Shown here: piece by piece, positions 11,399-21,343 of the stretch
How positions within the stretch are numbered: position 1 is the stretch's first letter
Layout of the letters: each line of letters opens with the position of its first letter
Source of the DNA: a virus
DNA: 31,320 nucleotides
Reading direction: 5' to 3' (one strand)
Virus record (IMG/VR): IMGVR_UViG_3300037247_000150
Span: 1-31,320 of that record
The notes under the pieces: model-generated
Told to the model about the DNA's origin: nothing
What the model saw: the letters and a program-made list of their open reading frames with translations, nothing else
Database searches by the model: none
Made by a program: the position numbers and the translations under genes

Positions 11399-13013
11399 AT
11401 CAAAAACTCCACATGTATCCTTAGCAGAGACTAAGCTGATGCAGCTGCGAGAGCGCTGTACCAACTCCCTGTTTAAGTTTGCATGTGCTGTGGAACCTCA
11501 TCGTGAATACGGAGATTGCCACAGAGACTTATATGACTTCTGGCAACAGTCAGAAATAAACGATATAGATAACACGTTGGCATTACTGCCTCGTGACCAT
11601 CAGAAGTCTCACATGTTAGCTGTAAGGTGTGCATGGGAAATCTACCGTTACCCGGCTATCACTATTATATATGTGTCTGCTACATCAGGATTAGCAGAAC
11701 GTCAGTTGGTTGACATACAACAGATACTAGAGTCACGTTACTTCAGGCAGTTAAGTCCTGATATGATACATAAGGACAAAGGTAAACGTGCCATGTGGAA
11801 TACCACAGGCATATCAGTTGACCATCCTGATAGAGAGAAGGAAGGTGTACGTGACCCTACAGTAGCAACTGCAGGACTTACCACCAACACTACTGGTTGG
11901 CATTGTATCTTCCTAGCAAAGGATGATGTAGTAATACCAGAGAATGCTTACACCATTGAGTCCCGTAAAAAGGTAGAGGCTAACTGTTCACAGCTTGCTT
12001 CAGTGCTTACAACTGGTGGTACGGAATGTGCAGTAGGTACAAGGTATCATCCACGCGACCATTACGCTACACTCAAAAGTATGGTAGAATCTGTACATGA
12101 TGAAGAGACTGGTGAGGTTGTTGATGAGCGAGCAGTGTATGCAGTACATGAACGTCAGGTAGAAACTAACGGAGTGTTCCTTTGGCCTCGTAAAGCGCGG
12201 CCTAGTGATGGTCATATGTATGGCTTTGATTGGGCACAGTTGTCTCGTAAGAAAGCCAAATATAAAGACAGGCTTCAGTACTTCGCACAGTACTATAACA
12301 ATCCTAATGACTTAGAAAATCGTAGCGTAGAACGTGAGCAGTTCACATACTATAAGCGTGAACATATTTATATGTACCAAGGCAATTGGTACTATGGCAA
12401 ACATGGCAAAGGTTATGATGGTCATGATGGACGGAGGTTGAATGTCTATGCTGCAATGGATTTTGCATTCAGCAAAAGCAAGAAAGCCGATTACACTTGT
12501 ATAGTGGTATTCGGAGTAGACTATGAGTTCAGAGTGTACGTACTTGACATCGTTAGGTTCAAGACCAACAAGACATCAGTTTACTTTAGCAACTTTAAAG
12601 ACATGCTAATCAAGTGGGAGTTCACTAAGTTAAGAGCTGAAGTGACAGCGGCACAGGAAGTTATCGTACAGTCCCTGAAGGACAGTGTGTCCACTGAAGG
12701 GATGCATTGTAAGATATATCCACACCGTCCTAACAGGTATGATGGTGCCAAGGAAGAACGTATGGAAGCAGCACTGCTGCCTAAGTACGAGGATGGTAGT
12801 ATACTCCACTTCCAAGGAGGACTGTGTACTTACCTTGAAGAAGAAATACTATTAGATAATCCAGAGCATGATGACATAAAGAACACACTGGCTGATGGCC
12901 TGAGTTCTGAGTATATCAAGAAGCCTCGTAGACCTTCAAGAGCGGAAGAAGTTTCTCGTGAAAGGTTCGGACAGAAAGAACAATACCACGCCCGATTTGG
13001 AGGCATGAAGTAA
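11379..13013 (+). CDS. terL: Terminase large subunit
   Basis: 544 residues: the packaging motor and nuclease. The ATPase domain has a Walker A-like LLPRDHQKSHM (69-79), the segment IIYVSATSGLAERQ (96-109), a Walker B-type CIFLAKDDVV (176-185) and the coupling motif SVLTTGGTECAVGTRYH (208-224). The C-terminal RNase H-like nuclease begins with YAAMDFAF (D361), with further acids around D390 and in DDIKNTLADG near the end. Length is normal. It overlaps the upstream gene by 20 nt and ends with TAATG into the portal gene. Confidence 0.93.
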   Translation: MRRTKVKSKTPHVSLAETKLMQLRERCTNSLFKFACAVEPHREYGDCHRDLYDFWQQSEINDIDNTLALLPRDHQKSHMLAVRCAWEIYRYPAITIIYVSATSGLAERQLVDIQQILESRYFRQLSPDMIHKDKGKRAMWNTTGISVDHPDREKEGVRDPTVATAGLTTNTTGWHCIFLAKDDVVIPENAYTIESRKKVEANCSQLASVLTTGGTECAVGTRYHPRDHYATLKSMVESVHDEETGEVVDERAVYAVHERQVETNGVFLWPRKARPSDGHMYGFDWAQLSRKKAKYKDRLQYFAQYYNNPNDLENRSVEREQFTYYKREHIYMYQGNWYYGKHGKGYDGHDGRRLNVYAAMDFAFSKSKKADYTCIVVFGVDYEFRVYVLDIVRFKTNKTSVYFSNFKDMLIKWEFTKLRAEVTAAQEVIVQSLKDSVSTEGMHCKIYPHRPNRYDGAKEERMEAALLPKYEDGSILHFQGGLCTYLEEEILLDNPEHDDIKNTLADGLSSEYIKKPRRPSRAEEVSRERFGQKEQYHARFGGMK

Positions 13014-14809
13014 TGACAACCAATGTACATGCAATGATAGCAGAACTGACACCTGATAAGATGGCTACAGAGATTGACTTAATATGGCATAACTATAAGT
13101 CAGCTCGTTACTCTTGGGAACAGGAGATGCTTGAGATAAGAGAATATAAGTATGCCACATCCACCAACACTACAGGTGTTAGGGATGCAGGGTTTGCTAA
13201 CTCTACCACTATACCAAAGCTGTCACAGATAGCCATGAACCTGCAGGCTAACTACTCAGCTCACTTGTTTAGCAATCCTAAGTGGGCACAGTTTGAAGCC
13301 TTTGATGACAATGCTGCAGCCATTGAGTCAAGGAAACTAGTGGAGGCTTATGTTAGAACTAAGCTTAACCGTAAAGATTATGAAGCTGTATTCAACAAGT
13401 TATTAATCGATTGGATTGATTCAGGTGTATGCTTCGCACAACAACGATATATAACTGAAACTTATGAGGACATCAATGGTCATTCCAAAATGTTATATCA
13501 AGGATGTGTACTTGAGCGCATATCCCCGGAAGATATTGTATTTGATGTTACTGCCACTTCCTTTGCCAAGGCTACTAAGGTCATTCGCAAAGCATATTCT
13601 TTGGGAGATATACGAGCAGAGATTGATGAGAATCCTGAATCACCGTTCACCCATGAACTGCTTGAAGAGATGCGAGTTACCAGACAGAATGTTAGGAGTG
13701 CAGGAAATCTAGGCAGTACTCGTGGCATAAAGTGGAAAGACCAAGCTCTTAGCAGAGCAGGGTTAGGGTCACTAATGAATTACATGAATGGTGACATAGT
13801 AGAAGTACTTGAGTTCTATGGTGACTTCTATTCAGTTGAGACTGGTGAGTTCCTTAAGAACCACAAGATTATTATAGCTGATAGACGTAAGGTTATATTC
13901 TCTGAGCCTATCCGTACACGTAATGGTAGCCAACGAATTTACTACTCAGGTTGGGAAGATAGACCTGACAACTTAATGGGCATGTCACCACTAGCACGGC
14001 TAGTAGGTATGCAGTATAAACTGGACAAGTTGGAGAACCAACGTGCTGACGCATTCGATAGAATCATACATCCAACAATGCTAGAGAGAGGAGATGTAGA
14101 GTTCTTTGGTACTCGTGGTGAACCGGGTGGTAGGTATGTGACAGATGAAGAAGGTAGTGTAACAGAGATGCGTCCTGACACCACTGTGCTTAACGCAGAC
14201 TTCCAAATGCAGAACAGTATGGCTATAATGGAAGAGATGGCAGGTAGCCCTCGTAACAATTCAGGCTTCCGTACTCCGGGAGAGAAGACAGCACTTGAGG
14301 TGCAGTTCCTTGAGCAAGGCAGTAATAGAATCTTCAGAAACAAGACCAACAAATTTGAAAAGGAAATGATTGAGCATGTCCTTGAGGATATGGTTGAGAT
14401 GGGTATGGACAACATGGGTGAAACAGATTTAGTATCCACTGAAGGTACTGAGTTTAAGACTCAGGAGTTCCTATCAATCAGTAAAGAAGATTTGAATATT
14501 AGTGGTAAGCTACGTGCCCGTGGTAGTAGATTATTTGCAGAGAAAGCAAATGCATTACAGAACTTGATAGGTGTGTTCAACACTCCTGCATTCCAGTTAC
14601 TAAATCCGCACATCTCTCGTGAGAAATTAGCTGATGCAGTAGAGTACTTAGCAGACTTAGAATCATTAGACATATTCACACCGAACATTGGTGTACAAGA
14701 AGATGCTAAGACACGACAGCTTGTTAATCAGACAACACAATCTACTGGTGAGATAGATGCAGTGAATGCAGATGAACCAATTGAAGATGATAGTGAAGAG
14801 ATTGAATAG
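13013..14809 (+). CDS. Portal protein (head-tail connector)
   Basis: 598 residues, the size of podovirus portals. It should form the ring through which DNA is packaged and the tail attached. Typical features are the N-terminal helix-rich region with YKSARYSWEQEMLEIREYKY, the central beta region, the segment PLARLVGMQYKLDKLENQRA (about 325-345), and the long helical C-terminal part ending in an acidic tail (DEPIEDDSEEIE). It starts one base inside the terminase stop and is followed by the next gene as TAGTG. Confidence 0.9.
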   Translation: MTTNVHAMIAELTPDKMATEIDLIWHNYKSARYSWEQEMLEIREYKYATSTNTTGVRDAGFANSTTIPKLSQIAMNLQANYSAHLFSNPKWAQFEAFDDNAAAIESRKLVEAYVRTKLNRKDYEAVFNKLLIDWIDSGVCFAQQRYITETYEDINGHSKMLYQGCVLERISPEDIVFDVTATSFAKATKVIRKAYSLGDIRAEIDENPESPFTHELLEEMRVTRQNVRSAGNLGSTRGIKWKDQALSRAGLGSLMNYMNGDIVEVLEFYGDFYSVETGEFLKNHKIIIADRRKVIFSEPIRTRNGSQRIYYSGWEDRPDNLMGMSPLARLVGMQYKLDKLENQRADAFDRIIHPTMLERGDVEFFGTRGEPGGRYVTDEEGSVTEMRPDTTVLNADFQMQNSMAIMEEMAGSPRNNSGFRTPGEKTALEVQFLEQGSNRIFRNKTNKFEKEMIEHVLEDMVEMGMDNMGETDLVSTEGTEFKTQEFLSISKEDLNISGKLRARGSRLFAEKANALQNLIGVFNTPAFQLLNPHISREKLADAVEYLADLESLDIFTPNIGVQEDAKTRQLVNQTTQSTGEIDAVNADEPIEDDSEEIE

Positions 14810-15099
14810 TGGAAACTTTAAAGATAATTAATAACCTAGAAAGAATACAGAACTTAACCCCTGAACAAAAGCGTAGCACAGCTGCTGCGTTTAATGCTGC
14901 TGCCGGAGTGACTGGCTGCATAACAGACTACTTAGAACATGAGCTGCATCAGTTAGATAAAGCTCTGTCAAACCCTATAAAGCTTTACAAAGAAAGCAAC
15001 TCAGATACCTATGTAGCGTTCAAATTAGCAGAACGTGCAACTATAAATAAGCTTCTAGTTTTGTTAACCGACAAGACCAAAGTCGCAAACGTAGATTAA
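14809..15099 (+). CDS. Small helical protein between portal and scaffold
   Basis: 96 residues with a GTG start overlapping the portal stop (TAGTG). Nearly all helical: LKIINNLERIQNLTPEQKR, then TDYLEHELHQLDKALSNP, and a last helix. The position between portal and scaffold suggests a head-assembly accessory, but no family is recognised. Confidence 0.7.
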   Translation: METLKIINNLERIQNLTPEQKRSTAAAFNAAAGVTGCITDYLEHELHQLDKALSNPIKLYKESNSDTYVAFKLAERATINKLLVLLTDKTKVANVD

Positions 15100-15133
15100 A
15101 ATATAATTGACACGACCAGTGTTGGAGAGTAAA

Positions 15134-15868
15134 ATGAGTACAACAAATAGTTTATTTAGTAATAACGAAGTTGATTCTAATAACCAAACGGAATTAAGCG
15201 GTGAAGATGCATTGAAGCTTTTAGTTGGAGATGGTGCAAAGTATAAAACCATTGAAGACTTAGCCAAAGGAATGGTTCACGGACAAGCACATATTACTAA
15301 ACTCGAAACCGAGGCGACCACCTTGAACGAGAATGCACAGAAGCAGACAAGTATTGATGAGATATTAGCTGCCATAAATGCAGACAAAGGTCAACAACAA
15401 CATACAGAGCAGCAAGAACAGACCGACCAGTCTACTCAGCAGCCTGACACTGTTGATATTGCCACACAGATAAAAAATGCTTTAGCAGAACAAGCACAGA
15501 CTACCAATGCACAGGACAATATAAAGAAGGTCACTGACAGCTTGGGCAAGTCATTAGGTGTAAGAGCTGATGAAGTATATAGCCGAGTAGGTAAAGACTT
15601 AGGTGTAAACTTAGATGAGTTATCTAAGACTGCTCCTGATGCTGTAATCAGACTATGTACTGGACAACAGTCAGCAGTCCAACAGCAAGGTGACCTTACT
15701 CAATCACAGCATAGCGCTGCGCTGACTCAGCAAACGCTTATGAGCGAACTGACACAGACAGGTATACAAGAGTTGTATGCCAAGGGTGGTATGACCCGTG
15801 AACAGAAATTTACATTGGAGATGAATAACGCTGTGTCATTAGGCGACAAGTTCTTCGATAAAAAATAG
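15134..15868 (+). CDS. Capsid scaffolding protein
   Basis: 244 residues from the ATG at 15134, chosen because GGAG precedes it; the frame extends upstream without a start. The protein is glutamine-rich and low in complexity in the middle (KGQQQHTEQQEQTDQSTQQP), with KYKTIEDLAKGMVHGQAHIT near residues 36-55, a segment typical of podovirus scaffolds, and a helical C-terminus. It should direct capsid assembly and leave the prohead. Placement just before the major capsid gene supports the call. Confidence 0.85.
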   Translation: MSTTNSLFSNNEVDSNNQTELSGEDALKLLVGDGAKYKTIEDLAKGMVHGQAHITKLETEATTLNENAQKQTSIDEILAAINADKGQQQHTEQQEQTDQSTQQPDTVDIATQIKNALAEQAQTTNAQDNIKKVTDSLGKSLGVRADEVYSRVGKDLGVNLDELSKTAPDAVIRLCTGQQSAVQQQGDLTQSQHSAALTQQTLMSELTQTGIQELYAKGGMTREQKFTLEMNNAVSLGDKFFDKK

Positions 15869-15877
15869 GATTAGATT

Positions 15878-16828
15878 ATGTCTGGTAATAATACACAGAA
15901 CACACTAGCGTTAATTCGTGGTGAAGTGTGGCAAGCTCAGTTAGAAGAAATTCTACATGAGAACTTAATGGGTGTACCCTTTGTACGCCAAGTAGACTTT
16001 CCTGATGGGGATAAATTTACAATGCCTTCTATTGGTACACCTTTAGTGCGTGACCTTCCTGAAGGAACAGAGCTTACGTTTGACGCGCTTGATACAGGTG
16101 AAGTGTCTATCACTATGAATGCACCAGTAGTAGCAGCTAATAGCTTAAGTCAGATTTTATTGGAAGATGCTTTATGGGCTTCAGAGCTTATCTCAGCAGT
16201 GCCAGTAGAACAAGCACAAGCAATCATGGAACGTTTTGAAACGGATACCCTCGCATTATGTATGAATCAATCAGGTGGGCTTAGCAACGCTAACAACATC
16301 AATGGTGTGGCTCATCGTAAGATTGGTACTGGTACTAATGAAACCATGGCAGTGAAAGACTTTGCATTTGCAGGCTTTAGCCTACAGAAAGCTAAGGTGC
16401 CACGTACTAACTTGGTAGCTATTGTTGACCCTTCAGTGGGCTTTGCATTAGAGACTGCTACGCAGTTAACTAACTTAAGTAACAACCCTCATTGGGAAGG
16501 TATCATCGAAACTGGTATCACTGACAACTTCCGTTTTGTACGTAACGTATTTGGCTTTGATGTATTCGAAAGCAACATGTTACCTACCATGAATGAAACC
16601 ATTGGTGGCTTAACTACTACAGCAGGTAAAGCTAATATCTTTACTTCACTAGCTCGTCCCGGTATTGCACCGTTCGTACTAGCTTGGCGTAGACAGCCTA
16701 TCTTGGTTGCTGAGTGGAACAACAAGAAGAAGCAAACTGAAATTGATACTACCGCACGTTGGGGTTCAGGTTTAGTTCGTGAAGAAAATATCGTAGTTAT
16801 CGGTACTGATACCGACCAAGTAGTATAG
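15878..16828 (+). CDS. Major capsid protein
   Basis: 316 residues, the expected size for a HK97-fold capsid subunit. The N-terminal arm is helical (LALIRGEVWQAQLEEILHEN), followed by the E-loop-like beta region (DGDKFTMPSIGTPLVRDL). A long spine helix follows, and the C-terminal part includes RQPILVAEWNNKKKQTEID and TARWGSGLVREENIVVIG. It lies after the scaffold with AGGA before ATG. The fold is inferred from context and general pattern. Confidence 0.88.
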   Translation: MSGNNTQNTLALIRGEVWQAQLEEILHENLMGVPFVRQVDFPDGDKFTMPSIGTPLVRDLPEGTELTFDALDTGEVSITMNAPVVAANSLSQILLEDALWASELISAVPVEQAQAIMERFETDTLALCMNQSGGLSNANNINGVAHRKIGTGTNETMAVKDFAFAGFSLQKAKVPRTNLVAIVDPSVGFALETATQLTNLSNNPHWEGIIETGITDNFRFVRNVFGFDVFESNMLPTMNETIGGLTTTAGKANIFTSLARPGIAPFVLAWRRQPILVAEWNNKKKQTEIDTTARWGSGLVREENIVVIGTDTDQVV

Positions 16829-16837
16829 GAGATACTT

Positions 16838-17344
16838 ATGACTAGAATTAAATTAGCCACAGGAGCTTCTGGTGGTAATGGTGCACATGCTGCAACACAC
16901 TATGGTGCCCGTGAAATTGAAGATGTACTTGGTAGCAAGTATGCAGGTAGTAATGGTGTTAACATTATGAACTGGGTATTTAGTTTTGATGACTTACCAG
17001 TGGCAACACTGGATGAAGCTCAACAAGTTATTCCGGGAAACTCGTTTATCGAGAGTGCAACACTGCGTGTAATCACACCTATTGCAGGTACTACACCTAC
17101 TCTTACTATTGGCTTAGTAGAGAAAGATGGTACTACAATTGATGCTGATGGTATTGATGTAGCAATCGCAGCAACAGCCATTGATGCAGTTGGTGAAACT
17201 GTTCTTTGTGACGGGGCACTAGTTGCCAAGTTATTAGGCATTGGTGTAGAAGCAGGACAGTTAGTAGTTACTACTGGTGGTACTGTTACAGCAGGTAAGT
17301 TCTCTCTTGAGATTATCTACCGTGAGTTACAAGACCGCGCATAG
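16838..17344 (+). CDS. Capsid-associated protein (possible decoration/cement protein)
   Basis: 168 residues, directly after the major capsid gene and before the terminator, so probably made in similar amounts. The N-terminus is glycine-rich (TGASGGNGAHAATHYGAREI). The rest is beta-rich (SFIESATLRVITPIAGTTPT; LTIGLVEKDGTTIDADG; KFSLEIIYREL), compatible with a trimeric decoration protein. A head-tail joining role is the alternative. Confidence 0.7.
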   Translation: MTRIKLATGASGGNGAHAATHYGAREIEDVLGSKYAGSNGVNIMNWVFSFDDLPVATLDEAQQVIPGNSFIESATLRVITPIAGTTPTLTIGLVEKDGTTIDADGIDVAIAATAIDAVGETVLCDGALVAKLLGIGVEAGQLVVTTGGTVTAGKFSLEIIYRELQDRA

Positions 17345-17374
17345 GCTAAACACCTAGAAGCGTATACTAAATTA

Positions 17375-17402
17375 GGGAGGCTTCGGCTTCCCTTTTTTGT
17401 TT
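17375..17402 (+). terminator. Rho-independent terminator after the capsid genes
   Basis: GGGAGGC, loop TTCG, GCTTCCC (one G-T pair), followed by TTTTTTGTTTT. The UUCG tetraloop makes this a very stable hairpin. It separates the capsid genes from the tail block and likely keeps capsid protein high relative to tail proteins. Confidence 0.92.
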
Positions 17403-17416
17403 TAAAAGGAAACATA

Positions 17417-18172
17417 ATGCCAAATCATGCAGACTTGACAACAACAGAATTACATGAAAGTAAAGGTACTGATGCAGCAACAGTAGATGAAGTATTTGTA
17501 GCTGATGGTGCAGGTAGTGGTGAATATAAAAAGTTACATGAAAGTTCAATTGATACTACAGGACATGAAAAAGGTAGGAGCCTTATATCTGATGGAGCAG
17601 GTGGTGCAAGTTTTGATACGCCTGTATGGAATGATTTGCAGGGCAAGCTTATACCTAAAGCTTCAGGTGCAGGTTCTCCTAATAGGACTACTTACATAGG
17701 TAACATTTCAGATTATGCATTTGCACTTAATGACATAGTAGATATTAATTATCACATACCACATGACTATGCACCGGGAACTGATATATTCCTACACATG
17801 CATTGGAGTCATACAGGTACTAACATTAGTGGTACATTAGAAGTGACCTTCTTTTCTACTATAGCAGCAGGACATGATGTAGGTACATTTGGTACTGAGA
17901 TAGCTCCTACTATAACTAGAAGTAGCTTGGCTATAGGAACAGCAGCACAACGACAACATTTATTAGATGAGATACAACTATCAGCTACGTCACCTTCTGC
18001 CACACAGTTTGACACCGCTACCCTTGTACCTGATACTATCATAATTATGTCTGTTAAATTAACTACACTACCTACAGTAACAGCAGGTGCACTATTTCTG
18101 CATGAGGTGGATATACATTATCAATCTAGCTTTGAAGGTACTGCTAATAAAGTTCCTGACTTTTACGTTTAG
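17417..18172 (+). CDS. Fibre-like virion protein
   Basis: 251 residues with AAAAGGAAAC upstream. The N-terminus carries LTTTELHESKGTDAATVDE and VFVADGAGSGEYKKL, a pattern repeated in fibre and head-surface proteins of many phages. From about residue 75 a beta-sandwich domain follows (TTYIGNISDYAFALNDIVD; DIFLHMHWSHTGTNISG) ending with MSVKLTTLPTVTAGALFLHE. Probably a trimeric head or tail fibre. It is the first gene after the capsid terminator. Confidence 0.7.
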   Translation: MPNHADLTTTELHESKGTDAATVDEVFVADGAGSGEYKKLHESSIDTTGHEKGRSLISDGAGGASFDTPVWNDLQGKLIPKASGAGSPNRTTYIGNISDYAFALNDIVDINYHIPHDYAPGTDIFLHMHWSHTGTNISGTLEVTFFSTIAAGHDVGTFGTEIAPTITRSSLAIGTAAQRQHLLDEIQLSATSPSATQFDTATLVPDTIIIMSVKLTTLPTVTAGALFLHEVDIHYQSSFEGTANKVPDFYV

Positions 18173-18181
18173 GAGTATACT

Positions 18182-20305
18182 ATGGCACGACAAAAGGCAG
18201 TAGACACTAAGATACAAGTTACTCGTGGATTCGTAACAGAGTTCACTCCTGTGGGCTTTCCTCAGGAAGCAGCCATTGATATTGATAACTGTATTATTGA
18301 TACAGATGGCAGTGTAAGACGTAGACCGGGTATTGATATTGAGCATGAGTTTGTACTCAATAATATAAATGGAGGTCAACTAGGACAGGCAGAGTTAGAA
18401 TCATTATCCATAGGCAACTTCTTATGGAGAGGGGTAGCTAACTCAGGCACCCTGAACATAGTGGTAGTACAGATAGGTGTTATCCTGCAGTTCTATGCAC
18501 AGATAGGCGCTGTGTCTGCTAACCTACTAGGTGAGGTGAATTTAACAGCACACGCTGTAAGCGTTGTGAGGGCACAGGGAACACCTTTAAGGTTTGCCTC
18601 TGGCTTGGGTAGTCTATATTTAACTAGTGAGGACATGGAGCTATTACGTATTGTATATGATGGCACTACGTTCACAGTTACAGCTGTTAATATACAGCAA
18701 CGAGACTTTACAGGATTAGATGATTCTTTAGCTACAGATGAACGGCCTACAACATTAAATCGAAACCATTATTATAATCTACTTAATCAAGGTTGGACAG
18801 ATGTTAATATTAAAGTGTTTGGTGGGGTAGGTGCAGGCATAGACTTATGTAATGCTACAGGAGGAACAGGACTAGCAGCTGCAGCTGATTGGCCTAGTAA
18901 TGCTGACATAATGACAGTGGGTATAGTAACCAACAGCAGTGGTGATTTAGAGTTTCAGCCTGACTTCATTCGTGAAGATTTCTTAGGTAACACTCCTGCA
19001 CCAAAGGGACATTTTATACTGGATGCATTCTTTAAGAACTACGATGTAGCTTCAGGATGTGCAGGCATAGGAACAGAAGTTATAAACAATAGACCTGAAG
19101 GAATAGCATTCCACAATGGTCGTGTGTTCTTCTCATCTCCTGTGGTACAGAACAAAGTGAGTGGCATATTCTATAGCCAGAACTTACTAGACGATACAAG
19201 GGTAGGGCTGTGCTTTCAAGAAGCAGACCCAACAGCTTCAGAGATTAATGACCTAATAGATACTGATGGTGGGTTTCTACCTACCCCCGGTATAGGCCAG
19301 ATAATATCTATGGAAGAGTTTGGTAATGGTGTAATCATACTAGCCTCTAATGGCGTATGGTACTTAACAGGTGCTGAGCTAGGTGCAGGTATAACAGCCA
19401 CAAGTATACGCTTAGAGAAGGTACATGCATCAGGTGTACTAAGTGCATCCAGTGTGGTACAAGCTGAAGGACAGCTGTACTACTGGGGTACTGAAGGTAT
19501 CATGGTAGTAGCATTTAATGAGGCAGGAATGCCTGCAGCTGTAAGCATAACGCAGAATAGTATACAACAGTTCTATGTGAACATATCAGCAACAGCTCGT
19601 AAGACAGCTAGCTCGGTGTTCATTCCTGAACAGCGTAAGATTTACTGGGCATACCATGACACAGCCAAGGACGTTACAACTAGCAGACGGAATGCTAACA
19701 AGATGCTTATACTAGACTTGGACATTAAGGGATTCTATAAGTACTCCATAGGTGAGGACGTAGACAATAACTTCCCTGAGATAATGGGACTATCCAAGGT
19801 AGAGGCAATATCTGCAGGAACATCTGCAGTAGAGGTAGTGACTGATAGCACGTTAGAAGCAGTAGTAGACTCAGGTGGCAACGTAGTTACCACAGTGTCT
19901 ATACTAGAAGGCGCACAAGTTAGCACCCTGAAAATGGCTACTATGATGTACTCAACAGCTGACGCAGGGTATAAGATTACCTTCTCTACTATAGCAGATA
20001 GAGCATTTGTTGATTGGAGGTTTAGTTCAGGAGATGGGCTAGGTTTACCCATGAGTTCCTTTGTTGAGTTTGCAGAGTTTAACTTAGGGTCAGTGCATAC
20101 TAAAGGTAATCCTACATATGTACATAGCTACTTTAGTACAACAAGTAAGAATCTTAATCCGGGAGGGTACTATGAGCTACCACCTAGGTTCTTTAAGAGT
20201 ACAGGACTACGCTTAAGTCAGTCAGTATTAGAAGTGTTACATAAACCTCAATCAGAAGTAAGGCTAAGTCAATCAGTACTTGAAGTTTTACACAGTGCAC
20301 CATAG
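18182..20305 (+). CDS. Tail nozzle protein (T7 gp12-like)
   Basis: 707 residues; T7 gp12 is about 790. The beginning (IQVTRGFVTEFTPVGFPQEA, then DNCIIDTDGSVRRRPG) has the layout of tail tubular protein B/nozzle subunits. Beta-propeller-like repeats follow: IISMEEFGNGVIILASNGVW, GQLYYWGTEGIMVVAF, KIYWAYHD. It would form the hexameric tip of the short tail. The C-terminus carries two copies of RLSQSVLEVLH (20210-20242 and 20261-20293). AGGAG precedes the ATG. Confidence 0.8.
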   Translation: MARQKAVDTKIQVTRGFVTEFTPVGFPQEAAIDIDNCIIDTDGSVRRRPGIDIEHEFVLNNINGGQLGQAELESLSIGNFLWRGVANSGTLNIVVVQIGVILQFYAQIGAVSANLLGEVNLTAHAVSVVRAQGTPLRFASGLGSLYLTSEDMELLRIVYDGTTFTVTAVNIQQRDFTGLDDSLATDERPTTLNRNHYYNLLNQGWTDVNIKVFGGVGAGIDLCNATGGTGLAAAADWPSNADIMTVGIVTNSSGDLEFQPDFIREDFLGNTPAPKGHFILDAFFKNYDVASGCAGIGTEVINNRPEGIAFHNGRVFFSSPVVQNKVSGIFYSQNLLDDTRVGLCFQEADPTASEINDLIDTDGGFLPTPGIGQIISMEEFGNGVIILASNGVWYLTGAELGAGITATSIRLEKVHASGVLSASSVVQAEGQLYYWGTEGIMVVAFNEAGMPAAVSITQNSIQQFYVNISATARKTASSVFIPEQRKIYWAYHDTAKDVTTSRRNANKMLILDLDIKGFYKYSIGEDVDNNFPEIMGLSKVEAISAGTSAVEVVTDSTLEAVVDSGGNVVTTVSILEGAQVSTLKMATMMYSTADAGYKITFSTIADRAFVDWRFSSGDGLGLPMSSFVEFAEFNLGSVHTKGNPTYVHSYFSTTSKNLNPGGYYELPPRFFKSTGLRLSQSVLEVLHKPQSEVRLSQSVLEVLHSAP

Positions 20306-20314
20306 GGAGCATAT

Positions 20315-21343
20315 ATGTCTTTATTATTTATAGATGGCTTTGACCATTATCCAAGTATAAGAAGAAAATATCAAGTATCGGCAGCGTTAGAAAACCCTGA
20401 CTTTGTAGCAGGACGCTTCGGAGGCAAGGCTATACGTAAGCAGTTTCAGAATGGCACAGGTACTAACACTCGCAGCTTTGGGCAGCAGAGTGAAATATTC
20501 TTTGGTATAGCATACTTTCCTCCGCAATTTCCGGGCAATACACAGTCCATGTGGAGGCTATTAGATACTCCGGGGAATATTATATGTTCTGTTAACATAA
20601 CTTCAGGAGGTATACTGTCCATTGTAGCAGGAGGTCAGTCTGCTACATCCTTAACAGCTTTACCTACTGCACAGTGGAGCTATATTGAAGTACATTACAC
20701 TGCCAAGGACTCAGGTGGTGTTGCACAGCTTAAAGTAGATGCTGCAGTTGTAGCAACTATAACAGGTGATACAACCACGGGTGCAGAGGATGATATAACA
20801 GGGTTTCAATTACTAGATAACGGTACTAACTCTCCGCGATACTTGTTAGATGATTTATATATACTCAATGGCAGCGGTACTGAGAATAATAATTATCTAG
20901 GTGATGTACGTATAACTACACTGTATGCTAAAGCTGATGGCAATGATAATAACTGGGCAGCACTAAGTGAGGTAGAGAACTACCTAGAGGTAGATGAAGT
21001 GTCATTAGATTCTACTACGTATGTTGAGTCAGGTATAGTAGGTGCAGCGGAGGATTATAACAATCAAGGATTTGATGATGCAGCTGTAACACCGGGGACT
21101 ATTTATGGGGTTCAGACATCTAACGCTACATTGCGTACTAATGCAGGTAGTATCACTCATAACAATACTATGACAGTGGCAGGTATAGATTATACTGATG
21201 CTGCAGGAATTGTAGCAGGCGCAGGTAACTATTTTATAGATTGTTACATTCGTGACACAGACCCTAGTGATAATGCTACATGGACAGAGCAGAAGGTAGA
21301 TGACGTAGGTAGTGGTATTGTAATTATAGCTAAGGAAGTATAA
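20315..21343 (+). CDS. LamG/concanavalin-like virion protein
   Basis: 342 residues. The first 200 residues look like a LamG/concanavalin jelly roll: LLFIDGFDHYPSIRRKY, a GRFGG turn, IFFGIAYFPPQFP, WSYIEVHYTAKDSGGVAQLK, and YLLDDLYILNGSGTENN. The last 120 residues form a second, beta-rich region ending TWTEQKVDDVGSGIVIIAKE. Such proteins occur next to tail genes of marine phages and may bind surface sugars. The gene lies between nozzle and adaptor and overlaps the next start (TAATG). Confidence 0.7.
   Translation: MSLLFIDGFDHYPSIRRKYQVSAALENPDFVAGRFGGKAIRKQFQNGTGTNTRSFGQQSEIFFGIAYFPPQFPGNTQSMWRLLDTPGNIICSVNITSGGILSIVAGGQSATSLTALPTAQWSYIEVHYTAKDSGGVAQLKVDAAVVATITGDTTTGAEDDITGFQLLDNGTNSPRYLLDDLYILNGSGTENNNYLGDVRITTLYAKADGNDNNWAALSEVENYLEVDEVSLDSTTYVESGIVGAAEDYNNQGFDDAAVTPGTIYGVQTSNATLRTNAGSITHNNTMTVAGIDYTDAAGIVAGAGNYFIDCYIRDTDPSDNATWTEQKVDDVGSGIVIIAKEV

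Noticed and set aside
13942-14439. 165-codon minus-strand frame opposite the portal gene
   Set aside because: Antisense shadow of a well-supported portal gene.
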